Assembly: GCA_021807595.1 (NCBI GenBank)
Contig: JAKBCS010000047.1
Span: 1 to 34,912 of the forward strand
DNA length: 34,912 nt
Direction: 5' to 3'
From: Planctomycetota bacterium
GTDB taxonomy: Bacteria > Planctomycetota > Planctomycetia > Gemmatales > Gemmataceae
Shown here: positions 16,684-24,267 of the stretch, in pieces
Layout: each line of letters opens with the position of its first letter
Position numbering within the stretch: position 1 is the first letter of the stretch
Translations under genes and position numbers: made by a program
The notes under the pieces: generated by a model
What the model saw: only the letters and a program-made list of their open reading frames with translations
The model's database searches: none
What the model was told of the DNA's origin: nothing

Positions 16684-17523
16684 ATGATTCGTGTCGCCGA
16701 ACGCAAAGCAATGGCATCCCTGGCCACGCCTCCCTTGCGGTGCATCGCATGTGCCTCGCCTCTGTCGTTGCCGCACGAGGGGGACGTTGTTTGCCCTATT
16801 TGTACCCGCGTATATCCGATTCGAGACGACTTGCTCCTCGCTCGAGACGATCTGACCGGGAACAACCGCATTGCAGCCGACTTTTACAACGGCGAGCGTT
16901 GGCGGACATTTCGCCCTTGGGAACAACTTTTCCTGAAAACGCTGGGAGGTCTTCCGGGCGCGCGGCGGCAAATTCTCCGTCATTTGCAACATTTAACGAC
17001 AGGCGATCTCTTGGAGGTCGGCATCGGCGACGGCGAGAATGTGACGCTTTTGCCGCCGTCGCTGCACATCAGCGGTATCGACATCGCCGAGCGTCCCCTT
17101 GCCGCTTGTCGAGATCGCTATCCCGATCGCAGACTGTTCTTGGTCTTGGCGCAGGGCGAACGGCTCCCCTTCGCGGATCGCTCGTTCGATGCCGTACTCA
17201 GCGTTGGCGGCTTCAACTTCTATAGCGATCCGCAAAGAGCGTTAAGTGAGATGGCCCGCGTTACCCGACCCGGCGGTCGCATCGTTGTTGCCGACGAACT
17301 GCCCGATCTGTTCGAGTGGGGCTGGGGACACCTGATCGGATTTCCCAAACTCGACGATTGGCTGATGCGGCGGTTCTGGCTCGGTTCGGAGTTCACCGAC
17401 ATGGTGCTGGGCACGCGCCTCGACGTTCGCTCCGTCGCCGAGTCCGCCCTCGCTCGCCCCAAAATTCATCGCATCTGGCGCGGTCTGGGTTACTGTATCG
17501 TCGGCGCGCCGCCTCGTGACTAA
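16684..17523 (+). CDS. Zinc-ribbon SAM methyltransferase, tandem copy 1
   Basis: This class I SAM-dependent methyltransferase carries an N-terminal Trm112p-like zinc ribbon (CIAC, then CPIC, followed by YPIRDDLL). A conserved IAADFYNG segment comes next, then motif I LLEVGIGDGENV, an acidic GIDIAE strand, and LPFADRSFDAVLSVGGFNFYSDP. The ATG at 16684 is preferred because TTGAGGGGAA precedes it. An in-frame ATG at 16657 would overlap the SDR by 14 bp. The product is 279 residues. It is a clear paralogue of the next gene. The substrate is unknown; the operon suggests the polyketide, by C-, O- or carboxyl methylation. Confidence 0.88.
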   Translation: MIRVAERKAMASLATPPLRCIACASPLSLPHEGDVVCPICTRVYPIRDDLLLARDDLTGNNRIAADFYNGERWRTFRPWEQLFLKTLGGLPGARRQILRHLQHLTTGDLLEVGIGDGENVTLLPPSLHISGIDIAERPLAACRDRYPDRRLFLVLAQGERLPFADRSFDAVLSVGGFNFYSDPQRALSEMARVTRPGGRIVVADELPDLFEWGWGHLIGFPKLDDWLMRRFWLGSEFTDMVLGTRLDVRSVAESALARPKIHRIWRGLGYCIVGAPPRD

Positions 17524-17553
17524 ATCAACCGTTTCTCCCTTGGAGGATTCATC

Positions 17554-18396
17554 GTGAACGCCACACAAACGCATTCTCATCACTGGATCAACGAATGCGA
17601 TGCCATGCAATGCCCCGACTGCAACGGTTTCCTGGAAACGGCGGAGACGGGTATCGCTTGCCTCGGCTGCCATCGCGCCTTCCCCATCCGCGACGGGCTG
17701 CTCGACATGCTCAAGCCGCTCGAAGGGAACAACAAAATCGCCGCCGACTTCTACAACGGCCCGCTCTGGCCTCGCTTCCGCTTCTGGGAGAGGTTCACGT
17801 TTCTCTGCAATGGCGGCGAACGGCGGGCGCGGCGGCAGATTATGCAGTATCTTCCCAATCTATCCGGTACGCGGCTCCTTGAAGTAGCCGTCGGCGACGG
17901 CGCGAATTTGTCTCTCATCCCCGACGATTGCCGAGTCTACGGCAACGATATTTCGACCGTGCAACTGAGCAACTGCCGCCGCAATCATCGCCACCGCGAT
18001 CTGCGCTTGTTCCTCGGCGAGGCAGAGAATCTGCCGTTCCGCGACGGAACCTTCGATCATGTGTTGAGCGTCGGCGCTTTCAACTACTTCAGCGATCCTC
18101 TTCGATCGCTGAAGGAGATGGCCCGCGTCGTCAAGCCCGGCGGTCTCGTCGTGGTCTCCGACGAAGTGCCAAACTTGCCCAATCGCATGATCGGCCATTG
18201 GATCGGCTTGCCGAAGTTGGATCGTTGGATCATGTCGCGCTTTCTCCATCTCGGCCCAGAGTTCACCGACATGGTGGATAAACATCGCCATTTGCAACTC
18301 GAACCGATGGTCCGCGAAGCGTTGAGCGATTGGCAGATCCATTCGCTGTGGTTCAAAGTAGGCTATTGCATTGTCGGCCGACCCAAGGGGAAATGA
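17554..18396 (+). CDS. Zinc-ribbon SAM methyltransferase, tandem copy 2
   Basis: This paralogue of the preceding gene starts at a GTG with a strong GGAGGA site 30 bp after it and gives 280 residues. The zinc ribbon is CPDC then CLGC with FPIRDGLL. The same NNKIAADFYNG signature follows, then motif I LLEVAVGDGANL, a GNDIS strand, and LPFRDGTFDHVLSVGAFNYFSDP. By eye the two proteins share close to half their residues from the FYNG motif onward. Both keep the SAM-binding residues, so neither looks dead. The gene overlaps the permease start (ATGATGA). The duplication suggests two sequential or alternative methylations. Confidence 0.88.
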   Translation: MNATQTHSHHWINECDAMQCPDCNGFLETAETGIACLGCHRAFPIRDGLLDMLKPLEGNNKIAADFYNGPLWPRFRFWERFTFLCNGGERRARRQIMQYLPNLSGTRLLEVAVGDGANLSLIPDDCRVYGNDISTVQLSNCRRNHRHRDLRLFLGEAENLPFRDGTFDHVLSVGAFNYFSDPLRSLKEMARVVKPGGLVVVSDEVPNLPNRMIGHWIGLPKLDRWIMSRFLHLGPEFTDMVDKHRHLQLEPMVREALSDWQIHSLWFKVGYCIVGRPKGK

Positions 18397-19544
18397 TGCG
18401 CTTCCATCAATTCATCTTGAAGAATGTCTTCCAACGCAAAGCGCGGTCGGCGTTGACGATGCTCGGCGTGGGCATCGCCGTGATGGCGGTGGTCGCATTG
18501 GTTGGCATCGCCGATGGCTTCGAGCGCTCGTTCCGCGAGCTATACGAACGCCGCGGCGTCGATCTGCTGGTCGTTCGCGCCGGCTCCTCGGAACACCTTT
18601 CCAGCTCGGTGCCCCAACAGGTCGGCAAGCAAATCGGCAAACTGCCCGGCGTTCGCGCCGTCTCACCCGGACTGATGGACGTGGTTTCTTTCGAGCAAGC
18701 CAACCTTACCAGCGTCCTTTTGCAAGGCTGGACTGCCGACAGTTTCCTCTTCGACAATCTGACCATTCTCGATGGACGACGCCTGCGGGCCGACGACGAT
18801 GCGGGCGTCATGCTCGGCACGATCCTCGCCCGCAACCTCGGCAAGCACGCCGGAGAGAAATTAGAGATCGCCAATGGTAGTTTTGAAATCGTCGGCATCT
18901 ACGAGAGTTTCAACCCTCTCGAAAATGGCTCCGCCGTCATGCTCATTAGCTCGCTGCAAATTCTCATGGATCGACCCAATCAGGTGACGGGGTTTCAGGT
19001 CGTTTTGGACGATGCTCCCGACAAACGGGCGTCGATCGAGCGCGTGCGGCACGACATCAACGCTCTCCGTTCTCCGCAGGGGCGACCTTGGGGCATCGCC
19101 GCCACCCCGACGCGCGATTACGTCCGCGGCACTTCGCAGATCCGCATGGCCGAGGCGATGGCGTGGATGACTTCGATCATCGCTCTCATCATCGGCATTG
19201 TGGGCGTACTCAACACCATGATCATGTCGGTGTTCGAGCGCACGCGCGAAATCGGCATTTTACGAGCGATCGGCTGGCGTAAATCGCGCGTGGTGCGCCT
19301 GATCCTTTACGAATCGCTGTTGCTGAGCGTCGTCGGCGCGGTGGCCGGCATCGGCTCGGCTGTGTTGTTGACTTACGCGCTAACGTGGTGGCCGATGGTG
19401 AACGGCCTCATTCGCGGAGATGTCGCGCCGGCGGTTATGATTCAAGGCTTCTTCATCGCGCTGGCGGTCGGTCTACTCGGCGGTGCTTATCCCGCATATC
19501 GCGGCGCTCACCTGTTGCCCACGGAGGCGCTTCGCCATGAATGA
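18393..19544 (+). CDS. ABC transporter permease (MacB/DevC/FtsX family)
   Basis: This 383-residue permease has one N-terminal transmembrane helix (RSALTMLGVGIAVMAVVALVG, shown in part), a periplasmic domain of roughly 230 residues, and three C-terminal helices (near MAWMTSIIALIIGIVG, LLLSVVGAVAGIGSAVLL and FFIALAVGLLGGAYPAYRG). This is the type VII (MacB/LolC/DevC) fold. The cytoplasmic coupling segment ERTREIGILRAIGWR is present. The start is ATGATG at the end of the methyltransferase gene with AAGGGG upstream; a longer frame begins 63 bp earlier inside that gene. Such permeases move lipids or amphiphiles from the inner membrane. Its place in the operon points to export of the polyketide product. 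Confidence 0.93.
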   Translation: MMRFHQFILKNVFQRKARSALTMLGVGIAVMAVVALVGIADGFERSFRELYERRGVDLLVVRAGSSEHLSSSVPQQVGKQIGKLPGVRAVSPGLMDVVSFEQANLTSVLLQGWTADSFLFDNLTILDGRRLRADDDAGVMLGTILARNLGKHAGEKLEIANGSFEIVGIYESFNPLENGSAVMLISSLQILMDRPNQVTGFQVVLDDAPDKRASIERVRHDINALRSPQGRPWGIAATPTRDYVRGTSQIRMAEAMAWMTSIIALIIGIVGVLNTMIMSVFERTREIGILRAIGWRKSRVVRLILYESLLLSVVGAVAGIGSAVLLTYALTWWPMVNGLIRGDVAPAVMIQGFFIALAVGLLGGAYPAYRGAHLLPTEALRHE

Positions 19545-20253
19545 AACTCCCCTGCTGCGCGCCGAACGCCTCGGCAAAGTGTACCCCGACGGCCAAGTCA
19601 ACGCGCTCGTCGAAGTTACGTTGAGCATCCGTTGCGGCGAGTACGTCGCACTGATGGGAGCCAGCGGCAGCGGCAAATCGACGCTTCTCAACTTGCTCGG
19701 CGCGCTCGACCGCCCGACGAGCGGCGAAGTCTATTTCGACAATCGTCCCTTGTCCCAGATTGACGATCCGGACGGATTTCGCTCGAAAAAGATCGGCTTT
19801 GTGTTTCAATCGTTTTTTCTCTTGCCCACCTTGACGGCACTAGAGAACGTGCAGATACCCATGTTCGAGGGGTCTCTCGGAGCGCGGCAGCGGGCGGCCA
19901 AGGCTGCGGACTTGCTCGATCTGGTCGGCATGAAGGACCGTGCGGGTCATCGACCGGGACATCTTTCGGTCGGCCAACGCCAGCGCGTCGCCGTCGCCAG
20001 AGCGCTGGCCAACGATCCCGTGTTGCTGCTCGCCGACGAGCCGACCGGCAATCTCGATTCGCATTCCGCCGCGGCCGTCCTCGATCTTTTCGACCACCTG
20101 CACCGCGACAAGGGCATGACCATCGTTCTCGTCACCCACGGCCAAGAGGTGGCCGAGCGCGCCGAACGCATCGTTCGCCTGCGCGACGGCCGCATCTGTG
20201 CCGACGAGAGGCGGCTGGCACAAGCGGCGCGGCAAGCAGCCGCTACTTCTTGA
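19537..20253 (+). CDS. ABC transporter ATP-binding protein (LolD/MacB/DevA type)
   Basis: This 238-residue ATPase is the partner of the permease it overlaps by 8 bp. Motifs are Walker A GASGSGKST, Q-loop FVFQSFFLLPTLTALENV, signature LSVGQRQRVAVARAL, Walker B VLLLADEPTGNLD and H-loop VTHG. The LSxGQ signature reads LSVGQ. This family works as a dimer with two type VII permease subunits and normally with a periplasmic adaptor, which is not encoded nearby. The ATG at 19537 is used; an earlier in-frame start lies inside the permease. The 3' end overlaps the convergent gene by 11 bp, so no terminator fits between them. Confidence 0.95.
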   Translation: MNETPLLRAERLGKVYPDGQVNALVEVTLSIRCGEYVALMGASGSGKSTLLNLLGALDRPTSGEVYFDNRPLSQIDDPDGFRSKKIGFVFQSFFLLPTLTALENVQIPMFEGSLGARQRAAKAADLLDLVGMKDRAGHRPGHLSVGQRQRVAVARALANDPVLLLADEPTGNLDSHSAAAVLDLFDHLHRDKGMTIVLVTHGQEVAERAERIVRLRDGRICADERRLAQAARQAAATS

Positions 20254-21130
20254 CGGCGTTCAATTCGCGGCGAAAGGAGCGTACTTCGGATTGAATGATG
20301 GCCGGCAATTTCGGGGTCAACGGATCGGCATCGTTAAACCAGCTTTTCGGCTCCGAATAGACGAGGTGGTATTCGAGAAACAATGCGCCCGCCGGTTCGT
20401 GCAAGCGCGTGACCTTCAGATAGCCACCCGCTCCGCTATACGGATGAGCGGGACCGAATCGACGCTGACCTTCGTCGTCGAACGAGATTTTACGCCAGCG
20501 ATTGGGAAAATCAGCATCGTCGGCAAAGCTCGAATCGACGAGCGTGGCGGCGAGCAGCGAATCGCTGTGGCGAGCGACGGCCGTATGTAGAGCGGCCCGC
20601 AGCTCGACGCGATCGAGAATTGTGAATGTCCCATGACTGTAGCGCTCCTCGCAACGACGGTTCGATTCGACCTTGAGTTTGCGTTTCTCCAACTCCTTGG
20701 CGGTCAAAAGGTGAATGCGGCGGTCTTTCGATTTCTTGTGCAGCTTTTCGAGAAAGTCGCGGTCGGCCACCGCATCGAGGCTGCCGTGCGCCACGAACGC
20801 GATATCGACGACCAACGCGAGGGGAGATGGTCCTTCCGCCGCGATTTTTCGGATGCGATGAAAATGAGGCGCGGTACCGAGCTTGGCGGTAAACTCCTCC
20901 ACGGGGAAACGCTTGCTGACAAGCGTTTCGAGGATCTCTCGCTGTTTCGCCGCATCCAATCCATCGGCCATAAACGGAGGCGACAGCGGCACCTTCTTAC
21001 CGCCGACGAGAGTCAGTCCCTCTTTTTGCAATACTTCGTACAACGGATTGGCCGCCTCCTCCCGTTCGGAGAATGACGCGGCGGCAAGGTTGTAAGGTGA
21101 CGAGGTGACAATCAATAGACACAACAGCAC
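20243..21130 (-). CDS. Secreted protein of unknown function
   Basis: I do not recognise this family. The GTG at 21130 gives 295 residues starting with a hydrophobic signal segment (VLLCLLIVTSSPYNLAAAS), then a mixed charged domain with ERRYSHGTF-like and FNDADPLTPKLPAII-like segments and no catalytic motif I can name. The open frame continues upstream to 21355, but that extension is the translated palindromic repeat (21144-21266) and has no signal-peptide character, so I do not include it. The ribosome site is weak. The next gene upstream on the same strand is another secreted unknown protein, and the two may be co-transcribed. Similarity between them is not evident. Confidence 0.65.
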   Translation of the reverse strand: MLLCLLIVTSSPYNLAAASFSEREEAANPLYEVLQKEGLTLVGGKKVPLSPPFMADGLDAAKQREILETLVSKRFPVEEFTAKLGTAPHFHRIRKIAAEGPSPLALVVDIAFVAHGSLDAVADRDFLEKLHKKSKDRRIHLLTAKELEKRKLKVESNRRCEERYSHGTFTILDRVELRAALHTAVARHSDSLLAATLVDSSFADDADFPNRWRKISFDDEGQRRFGPAHPYSGAGGYLKVTRLHEPAGALFLEYHLVYSEPKSWFNDADPLTPKLPAIIQSEVRSFRRELNAVKK

Positions 21131-21143
21131 GGCTCTACTACCT

Positions 21144-21266
21144 GCTCCCCTGTACGCAGGGGAGTGGGGTCGGGGGTGAGGAGTTTGGGGGGAAATGGCG
21201 GCTTCGAGGGCGCGTCCCGTCGCTCGCCCCTCACCCTCTATCCCTCTCCCCCCAGTACAGGGGAGC
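21144..21266. repeat. Palindromic REP/MITE-like element, copy 2
   Basis: The 12-bp ends GCTCCCCTGTAC (21144-21155) and GTACAGGGGAGC (21255-21266) are perfect inverted repeats. They share the CTCCCCTGTAC core with the element at 14865-14959. The 123-bp length and the C-rich right half (CCCCTCACCCTC-like) also match that copy in style. It lies in the 250-bp gap between two minus-strand secreted-protein genes and has added an open but probably untranslated extension in front of the downstream one. No transposase is present. Confidence 0.8.
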
Positions 21267-21380
21267 GGAGGGAAAGTGTCCGATTCGCAAAAGTTGCCCT
21301 GTACCGTTAAGTTTATCCAGCGAGGTTTTGTCATTCGGCTCTTCCAGTCTGTCATTACCCTGTCACCTCGTCTCCAGCAA

Positions 21381-22292
21381 TCACTTTTGAATTGCTTTGC
21401 GCAGCGTGCTTTCGAGTTCCTCCGCCGAGGCGGTCGAGAATCGCGGAAGCGACACGGAGGGTTTCAGATCTTCGCCGACTTCGATTTCCTTGTCTCCCTT
21501 GGGAGGCCCGACAGCGGCAAACGCCTTCTCCGTGGGTTGACCGAGGCTGAATTCGCCGCCATCGACGTGCAGGACGCATTCACTCGTGAGATTCGGCGGC
21601 AAGCATTGAATTGGTCCGACGGGACCGCTGTACTTGTCTCCGTCGCGTTCCAAAGCCCAGACCAGTGCCTTCAAGCTGCCGGTGCGTTCGTCCAGGAGGA
21701 GGACATAACGGAGAACGACGGGCTTGTGCTTGCCTCGGACGACGAGATAACTCGGCGCATCGAAGATAAGCATGGAGGCGGATCGCGCGACGACGCGAAT
21801 CTCGCCGATCTTTTCCTGAGCCGTCCGCAGGACGATGGGACCGAGCAACCCCAACCTCGCGCCGAGTCGGCGTTGCGTCTCCGGCGTGACCACGGTGTCT
21901 TTGCCGTCGATGCGCGTGCCGAGTCCGACCGCAACCTTCTCCAGTTTGTAGCGTTTGCCGTCACTACCGTCCTTTTCCTCTTTGACGTTGGCGACGATGG
22001 CCGTGAAGAGCAGGCGGGCCATGCGGTCGGCGACGGCGGACAATTGGTTCACGTCGCCGGCACCTGGGCGAGGATAGCTTTTGACGATGAGATGGCTCCA
22101 ATCTTTCGGAGCCTTCTTGTCGATTACGGTTCCCGGCGGAATGAAATCGAGACGGCGCAAGGCCACGTCGTAGGCCGGCGTCGCTTTGCCGTTGGAACAG
22201 GCGACATCGGTAAGACAGCAGAGCATCAAGACGCTCAGAATCGTCTTGCCCAGGAATCGGATCGGGTGAAGAATCGGGCTGCAGGTCGTCAT
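21381..22292 (-). CDS. Secreted protein of unknown function
   Basis: This 303-residue protein has an N-terminal signal sequence (about residues 12-32, FLGKTILSVLMLCCL) followed by VAC, which is only loosely lipobox-like. A GGAGGA site 8 nt before the ATG makes the start firm. The mature part contains RRLDFIPPGTVIDKKAPKDW, strands such as IVLRTAQEKIGEIRVVARS, and a C-terminal charged tail (SAEELESTLRKAIQK). No enzyme motif, repeat or membrane segment is evident. It is upstream of, and on the same strand as, the other unknown secreted gene. It diverges from the epimerase-like gene 130 bp away. Confidence 0.8.
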   Translation of the reverse strand: MTTCSPILHPIRFLGKTILSVLMLCCLTDVACSNGKATPAYDVALRRLDFIPPGTVIDKKAPKDWSHLIVKSYPRPGAGDVNQLSAVADRMARLLFTAIVANVKEEKDGSDGKRYKLEKVAVGLGTRIDGKDTVVTPETQRRLGARLGLLGPIVLRTAQEKIGEIRVVARSASMLIFDAPSYLVVRGKHKPVVLRYVLLLDERTGSLKALVWALERDGDKYSGPVGPIQCLPPNLTSECVLHVDGGEFSLGQPTEKAFAAVGPPKGDKEIEVGEDLKPSVSLPRFSTASAEELESTLRKAIQK

Positions 22293-22422
22293 GGCGACTG
22301 TCCTCCATGATTAGAATGTCGCGCCGTTCGGCGTGCGAGCAGGACTGTCATCGGCAATTGTTCTCCGTCGCCCGGCGATTGTCAAGGCGCATGAAAAGAT
22401 CCTCGCGGACGGGAGATATTGG

Positions 22423-23463
22423 GTGATCGAAGGAGAAGAGGCAATCCGCGCCGGGTGCGTTCTCGTGACCGGGGCAGGCGGATTTCTCGGTACCAATCTG
22501 GTCTGGGCGCTGCGGAGTCAAGGTTTCGCCGTGCGCGCCTTCGTTCGCCGTCCGCCGTGCGGACCTCACTGGTCGGGACTCGACGGAGTCGAAATTGCGA
22601 TGGGCGATGTCTGCAATATCGGTTCGATCGAACGGGCACTCGACGGAGTTTCGGCCGTGGTTCATGCGGCGGCTCTGACGCGCCTGGTCCCTCGACCTCG
22701 CGGAGACGCATTCCGCATCAACGTGGAGGGGACGCGCAACGTCTGTGCCGCCGCCCGTCGTGCAGGGGTTCGCCGCTTGGTGTATACTTCCAGCGCTTCG
22801 ACGATCGCCCCCGGCACGGGCGAAAACCCATCTAATGAGCAATCGCCATTCTCGCGCAGTTCGATCCACTCGCCCTATTACGATAGCAAGCGCGCCGCCG
22901 AACGAGAGGCTCTCTCCTTCAACGACCAAGGGTTGGAAACGATTGCTTTGTGTCCCGGCTATCTACTCGGTCCGCGCGATCCGAAACCGACGACGAATGA
23001 GATGCTTCTCTACGCGGCGCGCTGGCGGTGGCCCCTATTTCCTCCGGGAGGTATGAATATCGTCGATGTCCGCGAAGCAGCACTCGCCCACGTCCGCGCC
23101 TTATGGATGGGGACGCCAGGCGAGCGTTACATTCTGGCCGGTCCGTATCGAAGTTATGCCGACCTCGCTACCACGGTGAGACGGATGATTGGAACGGGAG
23201 GTGTGCGGATCTTTCCTCAATGGACGCGATTCGCGGGTTCCATACCTCTAGCTTTGGCATCCGGCATCCTTGCCGGAGTGCCCAATGGTCTGACGGTGCC
23301 TAGCTTTCAGTACGGCTTCGTATCCTACCATCTATCGGGGCGAAAAGCGGATCGGGTCTTTCAAATAATCCATAGACCCGTCGAAGAGACGGTGCGCGAT
23401 ACGCTGCGCTGGTTCGGAGTGGATGTTCGCGGCGATCGCGCCGGCTCAGCTCATTCCTTGTAA
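22423..23463 (+). CDS. NAD(P)-dependent epimerase/dehydratase-like extended SDR
   Basis: This extended SDR uses a GTG at 22423, chosen because GGGAG lies 7 nt upstream. The frame is open to a GTG at 22333, but that stretch has no ribosome site. It gives 346 residues. The N-terminal Rossmann loop is VTGAGGFLGTN (about 14-24), followed by VVHAAALT. The catalytic pair is Y152/K156 in SPYYDSKRAAE, with upstream TSSAS. Similar proteins include hopanoid-associated sugar epimerases (HpnA) and 3-beta-hydroxysteroid dehydrogenase-like enzymes. The substrate cannot be read from sequence. The 3' end overlaps the convergent LURP-one-like gene by 13 bp. Confidence 0.85.
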   Translation: MIEGEEAIRAGCVLVTGAGGFLGTNLVWALRSQGFAVRAFVRRPPCGPHWSGLDGVEIAMGDVCNIGSIERALDGVSAVVHAAALTRLVPRPRGDAFRINVEGTRNVCAAARRAGVRRLVYTSSASTIAPGTGENPSNEQSPFSRSSIHSPYYDSKRAAEREALSFNDQGLETIALCPGYLLGPRDPKPTTNEMLLYAARWRWPLFPPGGMNIVDVREAALAHVRALWMGTPGERYILAGPYRSYADLATTVRRMIGTGGVRIFPQWTRFAGSIPLALASGILAGVPNGLTVPSFQYGFVSYHLSGRKADRVFQIIHRPVEETVRDTLRWFGVDVRGDRAGSAHSL

Positions 23464-24032
23464 ATAATGTCGATGGCCAATCCGGCGGCCAACAATAAGA
23501 GGTTGCTGTTCTTCTTCTGCCCTGCCGCCTCGGTCAGTGCGATGACGTAGTTGTCCGCCGTGGTGAACATCTCCTTGGCCAGGCCGGCCCATTTCTTTCC
23601 CACAGTTCCCAACTCTATGCCATCCTTGGTCAGAAACTTGAAATTCCACCCTTTCCAGTCGCCTTTCACCTCGGCGTACTGTTGATCCTCGGCGTCGTAC
23701 ACCCAGAAGCCGCCGCCCAGCGACATCATCTTGCTCTTGAACGAGCCGACGATTTGCCCCTCGGCGTCTTTAACTTGAACCGTGGAGCGGAACCAAGTAA
23801 AACCGCGATGGATGCTGAACAGCGGTTTGTCGTTCCCCTTTTCGTAGAAGGATACCTTGGTGGGCAAGGTTCGTTTGTTCATAAAAAGTCGAAGTAGGCT
23901 TACGAGAGTCGAAGGCTCCTCTTTAGCGTCACCGATCTGCTCGTTCGTTTCGGCATCAAATATGTCGTAGGCCGCACTCCATTTGAACACTCCGGCATGT
24001 TGCTTGACGAGATAGGTGTCGATGTTCAACAC
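23451..24032 (-). CDS. LURP-one-related / phospholipid-scramblase-like protein
   Basis: The GTG at 24032 is preferred: GGAGAG lies 8 nt upstream and the protein then opens directly with the domain (LNIDTYLVKQHAGVFKW). A longer frame starts at 24086 without such support. The 193 residues form a Tubby-like beta-barrel pattern typical of the LOR/scramblase superfamily: YDIFDAETNEQIGDAKE, then FSIHRGFTWFRSTVQVKD and GQIVGSFKSKMMSLGGGFWVYD (shown in parts). A hydrophobic C-terminal helix (NLLLLAAGLAIDIIY) fits the family's membrane-buried core helix. Function in bacteria is unknown; membrane-lipid association is an inference. Confidence 0.75.
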   Translation of the reverse strand: MLNIDTYLVKQHAGVFKWSAAYDIFDAETNEQIGDAKEEPSTLVSLLRLFMNKRTLPTKVSFYEKGNDKPLFSIHRGFTWFRSTVQVKDAEGQIVGSFKSKMMSLGGGFWVYDAEDQQYAEVKGDWKGWNFKFLTKDGIELGTVGKKWAGLAKEMFTTADNYVIALTEAAGQKKNSNLLLLAAGLAIDIIYKE

Positions 24033-24267
24033 GATGGATACTCTCCAGTTTGGGATGGGCGGGTTAGCGTCGGGCCGAGAGAACACATATCCCGGGACGA
24101 TGTCACAACCCCCTCGTTCGGGTTAACTTTCCCTCTAAACGTACCAAAAGCAAACCGTCCGACAAGGCAATACGCGCACTTTATCCAATAGCGAAGAATT
24201 CGAGCGTCGCGATCCCACAAGCTGAGAGAGCCCTCGATCCTGTTAGTGCCGACGGCTTGTGATTCAA

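Noticed and set aside
21195-22310. Plus-strand open frame of 371 codons opposite the secreted protein at 21381-22292
   Set aside because: The minus-strand gene has a GGAGGA site and a signal peptide; the opposite frame starts inside the palindromic repeat and shows no domain.
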